Positions 1 through 5,572 of a stretch of 7,078 bases of DNA are shown piece after piece (within the stretch, counting starts at the first letter, position 1; every line of letters starts with the position of its first letter). Location of the stretch: contig JAIRTG010000068.1 in assembly GCA_031255055.1 (NCBI GenBank), forward strand, positions 1 through 7,078, read 5' to 3'. Source of the stretch: Prevotellaceae bacterium. GTDB lineage: Bacteria; Bacteroidota; Bacteroidia; Bacteroidales; Paludibacteraceae. The position numbers and the translations under genes were made by a program. The notes beneath the pieces were generated by a model, which saw only the letters and a list, made by a program, of their open reading frames with translations, was not told the DNA's origin and did not search any database.

Positions 1-135
1 GCTCAAGATTTCGCATTAAAACACCCCGATAAAACTTTGTCACTGACCGCGCTTGGCGGATACAATATCAACAAAGAACAGAAAGAAGTTGCCCTGTCGC
101 AGGGAAAGGAAATGTTTAATAAGAAAAAATATTAG
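1..135 (+). CDS. 3' end of an unidentified protein gene
   Basis: An open frame enters from the left edge and ends at TAG (133-135), giving the last 44 residues of a protein. The piece is hydrophilic and ends in a lysine-rich tail (KEMFNKKKY). The middle contains SLTALGGYNINKEQKEVAL, which I do not recognise as any family. No membrane segment or catalytic motif is visible. It reads in the same direction as the restriction-modification genes that follow, but about 100 non-coding bases with their own promoter box separate them, so it is probably a different transcription unit. That this is coding is inferred from the continuous frame and sensible composition; 44 codons is weak support and function is unknown. 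Confidence 0.55.
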   Translation, partial: AQDFALKHPDKTLSLTALGGYNINKEQKEVALSQGKEMFNKKKY

Positions 136-188
136 AAGTGCCGAGCCGCCGAATCGTTACAGGCAATGTGAGTGGAAGCGAAAGTCAA

Positions 189-200
189 ATTGTCGACAAT
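189..200. promoter_or_regulatory. 12-bp perfect palindrome upstream of the restriction operon, possible operator
   Basis: ATTGTCGACAAT is a perfect 12-bp inverted repeat whose right edge lies 25 bp before the promoter box at 226-233. Relative to a start point near 238-241 it would sit at about -50 to -38, where a dimeric regulator could act. Many restriction-modification systems are controlled by C proteins or by the methyltransferase itself, but no C-protein gene is visible here and the site does not resemble the usual GACT/AGTC C-boxes. Its operator role is an inference from position and symmetry only. Confidence 0.35.
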
Positions 201-225
201 ATACCTGAGATGTTTTCAGAATCAT

Positions 226-233
226 TATCTTTG
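226..233 (+). promoter_or_regulatory. Bacteroidetes -7 promoter box for the restriction operon
   Basis: TATCTTTG matches the Bacteroides primary sigma factor -7 consensus TAnnTTTG exactly. Only five bases (CAGGC) separate it from the ATG of the endonuclease gene, so transcription would begin at or within a base or two of the start codon. I see no good -33 TTTG at the usual 19-21 bp spacing; the nearest TTG (190-192) is too far upstream and lies inside the palindrome. Confidence 0.6.
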
Positions 234-238
234 CAGGC

Positions 239-1141
239 ATGAATACAAAGGATAAGAACAAATACAAATCTGATTTTAAAAAAGCGTTGAATGGCTTTTC
301 AGGGAAATTGAGAAAATACGTTTCGACCGAAAATGGCGATTGGTCGGTAAAGGGATTTATTGATGTATATAAAAATGTTTACACCATTTCGTCCGACACA
401 AAAATAGTTTCCAAAATTCTTGAAATCCATATTTTCCCTCAAATTCTTCAATTTGCAGATGAAATCGGTTACAAAATCCTGTTAGCCGAACATCAAAATT
501 ATTATCCCGATTTGACTTTTATCAACAGAGGAAACGAAGAAATCAAATTTGCCGTTGACTTAAAAACAACGTACAGAAAGAAAAACGGTGTGGCGAGTTT
601 TACGCTGGGCAGTCACGGAAATTATTTCAAAGAACGCGATAAGAAAAAGAACATTCAATTTCCTTATAATTCGTATTTGGGACATTATTGTTTAGGAATT
701 ATCTATACAAGAACCGGTATGAATGATAATATTCCCGAAACAGAAATTTATCAAGTAAAAGAGTTTCAGGAAGAACTTGGAGCACCAAACAAAAAAGGCG
801 GCAGAAGAGAAGTTACGACCGTTCAAAATCTAAAATCAATCACCTCTGTTATCAGGGATTTTGATTTTTTTGCTGCCGAAAAATGGAAAATAGCAAGCGA
901 CAAACAAGGTTCGGGAAACACCGCTAATATCGGGGCAACACTTAATTTGGATGACTTAAGAAACGAAAATGGAATTTTTAGCCAACTTGGAGAAGAATGG
1001 TTTGATGAATATTGGATGAATTACGGAGTAGCCACCATGATAAAAAATGGAAAGATAGTAAAAATCACGAATATAAAAGACTTTCTCGAATTTAAAGGCC
1101 GTGTCGATTTATGGAATAAAATTGTGGTAAAAAAGTATTAG
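239..1141 (+). CDS. EcoRV-family Type II restriction endonuclease, predicted to cut GATATC
   Basis: This 300-residue protein matches EcoRV (245 residues) along most of its length as I recall that sequence. The active-site pattern is present: Glu62 (EcoRV E45), Asp91 in YYPDLTF (D74), Asp107 and Lys109 in AVDLKTTY (D90, K92). The DNA-reading R-loop GSGNTANIGA (224-233) matches EcoRV GSGNTTNIGS, and the minor-groove Q-loop QN (86-87) is kept, so GATATC is the likely target. Differences are a Leu108 where EcoRV has Ile91, Ala229 where EcoRV has Thr187, and longer stretches at about 15-45 and 160-210. The ATG at 239 is supported because SDFKKAL (11-17) aligns with the EcoRV N-terminus (SDLINAL). 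A promoter box lies 5 nt upstream, so the mRNA may be leaderless. The methyltransferase gene begins 1 nt after the stop. The gene is strongly AT-rich (about 28% GC in a counted line, 361-420), suggesting transfer. Family assignment is firm; specificity is inferred. Confidence 0.93.
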   Translation: MNTKDKNKYKSDFKKALNGFSGKLRKYVSTENGDWSVKGFIDVYKNVYTISSDTKIVSKILEIHIFPQILQFADEIGYKILLAEHQNYYPDLTFINRGNEEIKFAVDLKTTYRKKNGVASFTLGSHGNYFKERDKKKNIQFPYNSYLGHYCLGIIYTRTGMNDNIPETEIYQVKEFQEELGAPNKKGGRREVTTVQNLKSITSVIRDFDFFAAEKWKIASDKQGSGNTANIGATLNLDDLRNENGIFSQLGEEWFDEYWMNYGVATMIKNGKIVKITNIKDFLEFKGRVDLWNKIVVKKY

Positions 1142-1142
1142 C

Positions 1143-2141
1143 ATGAAAACAATTATTCCGCCAATAAAAAGTCAAGGCATAAAAACCAAGCTCGTTCCCT
1201 GGATTATGGACATCGCTCCCAAAGTCGGCGGACGTTGGATAGAACCATTTTTTGGTACAGGCGTGGTTGCCTTCAATGCGCGATACAAACAGGCAATATT
1301 GAACGATACCAATCCGCATATCATCAATTTTTACAAAGGCGTGCAAACAGGTAAAATAACCGTCCCTTTAATGAAACAATACCTCCAAACCGAAGGAAAA
1401 CTGTTGAGTGAAGCCGAAAACAACGGATACGAACATTATCTGAAAGTTCGCGCACGATTCAACAGCGGAGAATTTTCGTCTTACGACTTTATATTTCTTT
1501 CCCGTGCAGGATTCAACGGCATGATGCGTTTCGGGAGCAAGGGAAACTGGAATATCCCGTTTTGCAAAAAGCCTGACCGTTTCGCCCAGGCATATATTAC
1601 AAAAATCGTTAATCAACTTGCGGCTGTTTCTCAGATTATACAACCCGAACCTGACTGGGTTTTTCATAACAGCTCTTTCTCTGAAATTATTCCCTTAGCT
1701 ACCGAAAACGACATTGTTTACTGCGACCCGCCATATTACGGTCGCCATGTAGATTATTACAATGGCTGGACAGAAAAAGATGAAGAATTACTGTTTAAAC
1801 TGTTAAGCGAGACAAAAGCAAAATTCATTCTTTCGACCTGGCACCACAGCGACTGGCGCGAAAACAATATGATAAGCAAGTATTGGGCGAAATTCAACAT
1901 ACTTACAAAAGACCATTTTTATCATAATGGCGGAAATGTTGAAAACAGAAAATCTGTTGTTGAAGCCCTGGTTTGCAATTTCGACATTTCCAAGTATCAT
2001 ACTCACAACCACAGCGTGAAAGAAAAATCGGAAGTAACGCAGCTTGGAGTACAGTGGATGAACGAAACGATTGCCAAATCCGTCGGGCAAGAAAGCGGAC
2101 CGTCCCGCTGCAAACAGGAAACAGCAGCGACAACAGTATGA
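1143..2141 (+). CDS. M.EcoRV-type adenine-N6 DNA methyltransferase (Dam family), predicted GATATC
   Basis: This protein of 332 residues should transfer a methyl group from S-adenosylmethionine to N6 of adenine in the site cut by the neighbouring endonuclease, protecting host DNA. The N-terminal PPIKSQGIKTKLVPWI is the Dam-family N-terminal motif, EPFFGTG (34-40) is motif I binding the cofactor, Asp55 (NDTNPHI) is motif II, and DPPY (195-198) is catalytic motif IV. FNGMMRFGSKGNWNIPF (124-140), CKKPDRFAQAYITKI and RHVDYYNGW (201-209) closely resemble M.EcoRV (298 residues) rather than Dam itself. The protein carries about 45 extra C-terminal residues (after about 285), rich in polar residues and with no recognisable fold; they could be a true extension or the trace of an old frameshift. 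The gene starts 1 nt after the endonuclease stop in the same direction, and no promoter of its own is evident in the preceding 100 bp, so expression probably depends on the upstream promoter. Confidence 0.95.
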   Translation: MKTIIPPIKSQGIKTKLVPWIMDIAPKVGGRWIEPFFGTGVVAFNARYKQAILNDTNPHIINFYKGVQTGKITVPLMKQYLQTEGKLLSEAENNGYEHYLKVRARFNSGEFSSYDFIFLSRAGFNGMMRFGSKGNWNIPFCKKPDRFAQAYITKIVNQLAAVSQIIQPEPDWVFHNSSFSEIIPLATENDIVYCDPPYYGRHVDYYNGWTEKDEELLFKLLSETKAKFILSTWHHSDWRENNMISKYWAKFNILTKDHFYHNGGNVENRKSVVEALVCNFDISKYHTHNHSVKEKSEVTQLGVQWMNETIAKSVGQESGPSRCKQETAATTV

Positions 2142-2167
2142 ACATCACAAAAATATAATCGAAGATT

Positions 2168-2905
2168 ATGAAGATAAAAGATTATTATAATGCTGACTGT
2201 GCAAAATTACTGTCACAAAAAATCGGCACGGTATATCCTGATTTTCAGGAAAACGTATTCGTACGGTACATTGACGGAAAAGTGTCGGACAAAAAATTTT
2301 CCGACCGTATGGATATCTTTGCGGAAGCCTTTGAATTCTGTTTGCCTGAGAATTATGAACAAAACATCCGTATATTTTCAAACATCCTGGGGCCGGAATT
2401 AAAACAGGAAACCGGAATGTTTTCGGAAGGCTGGTGGTTGTGGCCGGTCGGAAGATATGTGGAGAGGCATGGAATCGAAAACACGAAAGTTTCATTGGAT
2501 TTCATAAAAGAATTGACAAAAAGATTCACGGGAGAATTTGCGATAAGACCCTTGTTGACAAACCGTCCCAAAGAGACAATACGAACGATGGTGATGTGGA
2601 GTACGGATGAAAATGTCCACGTGAGAAGACTGGCAAGTGAAGGGATAAGGATCAGTTTACCCTGGTCTAAAAAACTGTACGTAGCAATAGCTGAATTTGA
2701 AGATTATAAGACGATACTGACAAATCTGAAAAGGGATAAATCGAAATTTGTACAGAAGAGTGTCGGAAATAATTTGAATGATTTGTACAAAGAATTTCCC
2801 GAAAGAGCGAAAGAAATAATAGAAGCGTGGAACAACGACAGTCCGGCAAAAGAAACAATATGGATAATAAATCACGGATTGAGAAGTCTCAAAAAGAAAA
2901 AATGA
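2168..2905 (+). CDS. AlkC/AlkD-like DNA alkylation repair glycosylase (HEAT-repeat)
   Basis: The 245-residue protein has the signature of the HEAT-like alkylpurine DNA glycosylases (COG4335, PF08713). Visible blocks are a Trp-rich segment FSEGWWLWPVGRYVERHG (85-102), TGEFAIRPLL (121-130), VHVRRLASEGIRISLPW (150-166) and FVQKSVGNNLNDLYKEF (194-210). Known AlkC enzymes excise N3- and N7-methylated purines as the first step of base excision repair. The length fits the short AlkC form without the C-terminal Ig-like domain. It sits 26 bp after the methyltransferase stop and its TGA overlaps the ATG of the next gene (ATGA, 2902-2905), which points to translational coupling with that kinase. The C-terminus ends abruptly in four lysines encoded by an A-rich run, so loss of a short tail by slippage cannot be ruled out. 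A job connected with the adjacent methyltransferase is speculation. AlkC is preferred over AlkD because of the VHVRRLASEG...LPW block. Confidence 0.85.
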   Translation: MKIKDYYNADCAKLLSQKIGTVYPDFQENVFVRYIDGKVSDKKFSDRMDIFAEAFEFCLPENYEQNIRIFSNILGPELKQETGMFSEGWWLWPVGRYVERHGIENTKVSLDFIKELTKRFTGEFAIRPLLTNRPKETIRTMVMWSTDENVHVRRLASEGIRISLPWSKKLYVAIAEFEDYKTILTNLKRDKSKFVQKSVGNNLNDLYKEFPERAKEIIEAWNNDSPAKETIWIINHGLRSLKKKK

Positions 2906-3516
2906 AATCTTTTGAACCCGAAAAGGATTGTCGGAAGTGGCCGACTGAAAACTCCGACTCCGCCGGTGAAGGACTGAAACCGGATGTTTTCAGGCCGGTA
3001 CTGTTCATTTTTTCGGGACTTCCCGCTTCGGGGAAATCGGCACTGGCAAAACTTCTTGCCGGAGAGTACCGTGCCGTGTATTTGAGAATCGACTCGGTGG
3101 AACAGGGATTGCGGGATATTTGCGGATTGAACGTTCAGGGAGAAGGATACGGGCTGTCTTATCGAGTCGCCGCCGATAACCTGAAGCTGGGGAACAGTGT
3201 TGTGGCCGACTCCTGTAATCCGATACGCCTTACCCGCAGTGAATGGCAGGAAGTTGCGATGGTCAGCGGAAGTCTGTTTGTCAACATAGAAGCAGTCTGT
3301 TCCGATGAAAAAGAGCACAGAAAGCGTGTTGAAACACGGCTTCCGGAGGTCGAAGGACTGATACTGCCGGCATGGGAGGAAATCAAAAATCGCGAATATC
3401 ACCTGTGGGACTCGGAAAGGATTGTCATTGATACTGCCGGCAGGTCTGCCGAGGAAAGTTTTCAGGCGCTGAAAGAAAAAATAAGACATTTGCCGGCACA
3501 GCTTCCGGAGGGATAA
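2902..3516 (+). CDS. P-loop kinase/ATPase of the zeta-toxin/AAA_33 type
   Basis: From the ATG at 2902 this gives 204 residues. The start was chosen over a GTG at 2827 and an ATG at 2860 because it makes an ATGA overlap with the glycosylase stop, and because the P-loop core begins only at about residue 33. Walker A is GLPASGKS (39-46) after a hydrophobic strand VLFIFS. RIDSVEQGLRD (62-72), VAADNLKLGNSVVADSCNP (89-107), a CSDEKEHRKRVETR block (133-146) resembling a mobile lid, and a final strand IVIDTAGRS follow the pattern of predicted kinases (COG0645/COG4639, AAA_33), relatives of zeta toxins and chloramphenicol phosphotransferase. The substrate is not known: a small molecule, nucleotide or tRNA-like target is possible. 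The N-terminal 30 residues are polar and probably disordered. No antitoxin-like partner is seen next to it, so I do not call it a toxin. No clear terminator follows; only a weak GGATA/TATCC inverted repeat (3511-3527) overlaps the stop. Confidence 0.82.
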   Translation: MKSFEPEKDCRKWPTENSDSAGEGLKPDVFRPVLFIFSGLPASGKSALAKLLAGEYRAVYLRIDSVEQGLRDICGLNVQGEGYGLSYRVAADNLKLGNSVVADSCNPIRLTRSEWQEVAMVSGSLFVNIEAVCSDEKEHRKRVETRLPEVEGLILPAWEEIKNREYHLWDSERIVIDTAGRSAEESFQALKEKIRHLPAQLPEG

Positions 3517-3537
3517 TGCAGCTATCCGATATGAACT

Positions 3538-3931
3538 TTGCAGGGAGAAGAACAGGGCGATACTGCCGTAACTTTCGACAGTGAATATAAGACGGTCTTT
3601 TCATTTCCGCCTAACGACAGCGAAGTGATGACATTACTGATTCTCTTTCACTTAAGCGGAATGTGTAATTTGAAGCGCTTTTACCTGTTTTATGTCTGTA
3701 AGCACCTGGTGAAGGAGTTTCCCGGTTTGGTTTCATATAATCGTTTCGTTGAGGTAGTTTTGCCCCCGGTGGTGTTTTTGAAAACCTGCCGCATGGGGAT
3801 CCTGCACCTTTATTGATTCAACTGCCTTGAATATCTGCCATATCAAACGGGAACATCAACACCGTGTATTTGACGGTATTGCCGCTAAAGGTAAAGGTAC
3901 GCCGGGCTGGTTCTTCGGTTTCAAACTCCAT
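3538..3931 (+). pseudogene. IS982-family transposase remnant, frameshifted and truncated
   Basis: Two frames together resemble an IS982-family DDE transposase of Bacteroidetes. The first (to about 3800) reads NDSEVMTLLILFHLSG, FYLFYVCKHL, FPGLVSYNRFVE and VVFLKTCRMG. The second (from about 3811) reads FIDSTALNICHIKR, HRVFDGIAAKGKGTPGWFF and ends with GFKLH. A small deletion near 3797-3811 shifts the frame and removes the usual KCTGIS segment before the first catalytic Asp (the D of FIDST). Another small deletion seems to lie after YNRFVE. Homology stops at about 3931, leaving under half of the roughly 300-residue protein, with the later catalytic residues missing. No terminal inverted repeats or target duplication could be made out. 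The boundaries are approximate; the first 20 codons or so are too eroded to align. Confidence 0.8.
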
Positions 3932-3993
3932 CAAACAAACAACTTTTTACTACTCCTTTCAAAGAGGTCAACTTCCGCCGTCCTTAAGGGGCA

Positions 3994-4076
3994 ATTTTAC
4001 CGTTCTTTCCAACACCCGCAATCTACAAAAAAAAAGCGGTAAAAATCAAGCAATTTTGCTCTATTTTACCGCTCTT
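3994..4076. repeat. Direct repeat ATTTTACCG(T/C)TCTT, two copies
   Basis: ATTTTACCGTTCTT (3994-4007) and ATTTTACCGCTCTT (4063-4076) match at 13 of 14 positions, 69 bp apart, inside the non-coding stretch after the transposase relic. The second copy forms the right arm of the terminator hairpin. They might be remnants of an element end or a duplicated terminator arm; the sequence does not decide. Confidence 0.5.
4027..4073 (-). terminator. Strong rho-independent terminator for minus-strand transcription
   Basis: AGCGGTAAAA (4035-4044) and TTTTACCGCT (4064-4073) form a perfect 10-bp stem, with an inner 5-bp stem AGCAA/TTGCT (4049-4053, 4056-4060). Read on the minus strand the stem is followed by nine T residues (the A run 4027-4035), the classical intrinsic terminator layout. 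On the plus strand no T-run follows, so it works for the minus strand. The fimbrillin-like gene ending at 4293 is the only minus-strand gene upstream, which would give it a 3' UTR of about 220 nt including the tandem repeat. Confidence 0.8.
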
Positions 4077-4151
4077 CAGAGATTGTCTTTTAAGAAGACT
4101 TTTTCAGCGACCTCCGTCCGTTTTGACGTACCCTTTTAACATGCGCTGCAT

Positions 4152-4264
4152 GAATAACGTGAGTGCCGCGAACGAACAACAATCGAATAACACGCACGAA
4201 GTGAGTGAATAACTATTGATTAACGCGAAGCAACGCGGGTGAATAACGGCGTAAGCCGAACAAC
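4152..4264. repeat. Degenerate ~33-bp tandem repeat built on GAATAAC/GAACAAC
   Basis: Heptamers occur at 4152 (GAATAAC), 4174 (GAACAAC), 4185 (GAATAAC), 4207 (GAATAAC), 4218 (GATTAAC), 4241 (GAATAAC) and 4258 (GAACAAC). The steps are 22, 11, 22, 11, 23 and 17 bp, so 4152-4184, 4185-4217 and 4218-4250 are three diverged 33-bp units, each with a second heptamer 22-23 bp in. Short stems lie between heptamers: CAC-GAA-GTG, CGCG-AAGCAA-CGCG and GGC-GTAA-GCC. The array lies between the fimbrillin-like gene stop and its terminator, so it would be transcribed in the 3' UTR. It is not protein-coding in any convincing frame. Confidence 0.6.
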
Positions 4265-4292
4265 AGAAACGCGGGGCAGACGCGATTTTACA

Positions 4293-5570
4293 CTATTCAT
4301 TGATGAACAGGTAATCTTTGGGTTCTCTCAGACCGGGTACGGAAAAATAGTTCGCCGGCGTACCTTTTATTATCACTGCCCTGTTGATGATATCGGGATT
4401 GTCGGGTATATTCAGTGCGTCTTTTACGGCTTTGGTCGACGAAGACAGTTGCACCGGGATCATTTTAGCGGCATCGGTCTCGTCGGGAGAGTCCGCCAGG
4501 GCTATATTGCTTGACACTGCGTTCGCGGAGCCGGGAATGAATTTGTTGATTGATCCGTCGAACGATCCTGTGATGTATCCTTTTACCCATACGCCTGCCT
4601 TACCCTTGCCGGCCTGCACTTCCGCCACGGTGTAGGGGAACTCCTTCGATCCTTTGTCCAGGAGCGGGATTTCTGTAGTGTAATCCGCTTCCACTTCCAC
4701 GGACGGAGCGTCGATCCAGTCCGTGATACCGTTTTCGGCGACAACTGTCGCTTTTCCGGCGAGCAGGAGGACGTTATAGACGTATCTGGTGGATTTTTCG
4801 AATGAGTCGATTCCGATGGCGTTGGCCAGGGAGAATTTATGTGCGCCGGAGCCGTCTCCGGCTACAAACCACAATTCCATTTCCGACAGGCCGGTTTCGG
4901 GCAGCAGGATCGCTTCGGCAACCGTGCCATCGTTATTTACCTTAAACTGAATGTCCCCGCGTTCGGAAGCCACGGAGAGGCTGCCCGTAACCAGGTCGAA
5001 TGTGGCCCGTATGCCGGCATTGGTGATAAATACCGACAGGCCGTTCAAATTTGCCGGTTCGTCCTGCCTGATGTTCAGTACAACTTTGGAGAGTTGATGG
5101 GCGAACTGCATCTGTACGTTCGGATTTTTTGAATTGAAGTTTTTTGCATTGTCGGAATACATCAGGTCGATTCCGGTCTGGAGCGACTGGTCACTCAAAT
5201 CAACGGGGTATGAGAGGTTGTCCGTATCTTCGCGGTAGGGGTAATAGCCGATGAAGTCGACGCCGGAGCCGTCGAAGGGAAGGGTGATCTCTTCCGTCCT
5301 GTCGGCCGGCTCGAAAACCGGTGAACCGGATGTTACATATTTCACATTCCGCCTGGGGGAGGATAGGCTGAGGGGTTCTCCCGTCTGCAGCATGTATACG
5401 CCGATGGCGTCGTCCTTTTCCCATGAGGATCCGGATGCGCGGGTTTTCAATCCGCCCGTTTCCGCCTGCAACCGAAGGGGTCTTTCAGCCCTTTTGGTGT
5501 CTATCGCATCTCCTTCGCATGAGCAAAGGGTAATACCGAGTAATAATAAAATGTAGTTTTTTGCTTTCAT
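4293..5570 (-). CDS. Fimbrillin-family surface lipoprotein with DUF6359-like C-terminal domain
   Basis: The 425-residue protein starts with a lipoprotein signal peptide: MKAKNYILLLLGITLCSC with lipobox L-C-S-C and Cys18 as the probable lipidated residue, followed by acidic EGD, which suits Bacteroidetes surface export. Residues about 45-295 look like a fimbrillin/Mfa-like domain (PF13149 type): SWEKDDAIGVYML, VDFIGYYPY, VQMQFAHQLSKVVLNI, a RYVYNVLL strand and a closing ITDW. Residues about 312-422 (PYTVAEVQAGKGKAGVWVKGYITG, SNIALADSPDET, IPVQL, VPGLREPKDYLF) match the pattern of DUF6359, an OB-fold-like domain often joined to surface proteins. A role as minor fimbrial component or surface adhesin is inferred; no other pilus genes are in view. 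The start is fixed by the signal peptide; a TAnnTTTG box ends 2 nt before the ATG. The gene seems to be transcribed alone and ends at the terminator at 4027-4073. Confidence 0.85.
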   Translation of the reverse strand: MKAKNYILLLLGITLCSCEGDAIDTKRAERPLRLQAETGGLKTRASGSSWEKDDAIGVYMLQTGEPLSLSSPRRNVKYVTSGSPVFEPADRTEEITLPFDGSGVDFIGYYPYREDTDNLSYPVDLSDQSLQTGIDLMYSDNAKNFNSKNPNVQMQFAHQLSKVVLNIRQDEPANLNGLSVFITNAGIRATFDLVTGSLSVASERGDIQFKVNNDGTVAEAILLPETGLSEMELWFVAGDGSGAHKFSLANAIGIDSFEKSTRYVYNVLLLAGKATVVAENGITDWIDAPSVEVEADYTTEIPLLDKGSKEFPYTVAEVQAGKGKAGVWVKGYITGSFDGSINKFIPGSANAVSSNIALADSPDETDAAKMIPVQLSSSTKAVKDALNIPDNPDIINRAVIIKGTPANYFSVPGLREPKDYLFINE

Positions 5571-5572
5571 GA

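Noticed and set aside
1973..2158. Plus-strand 61-codon frame over the methyltransferase 3' end
   Set aside because: It is a shadow frame of the methyltransferase with no recognisable protein features.
2827..2901. Earlier GTG/ATG starts for the kinase
   Set aside because: They overlap the glycosylase gene by up to 79 nt; the ATGA junction at 2902 is a far better start and the family core begins later.
2902..3516. Zeta-type toxin of a toxin-antitoxin pair
   Set aside because: No epsilon-like antitoxin is adjacent, and the conserved blocks fit the broad AAA_33 predicted-kinase group equally well.
3511..3527. GGATA/TATCC stem as terminator of the R-M operon
   Set aside because: The stem has only 5 bp, overlaps the kinase stop codon, and has no T-run.
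3864..4139. Plus-strand frame ending SFKKTFSATSVRFDVPF, possibly the IS982 C-terminus
   Set aside because: The similarity to IS982 C-termini is too slight, and the frame passes through the terminator hairpin.
4141..4212. Plus-strand 23-codon frame starting MRCMNNVSAAN
   Set aside because: It is a by-product of the GAATAAC repeat (AAT AAC reads NN) with no start context or homologue that I know.
4152..4264. CRISPR array or integron attC-like site
   Set aside because: Repeats are 7 bp and diverged with unequal short spacers and no cas genes; GTTATTC does not fit the attC core GTTRRRY.
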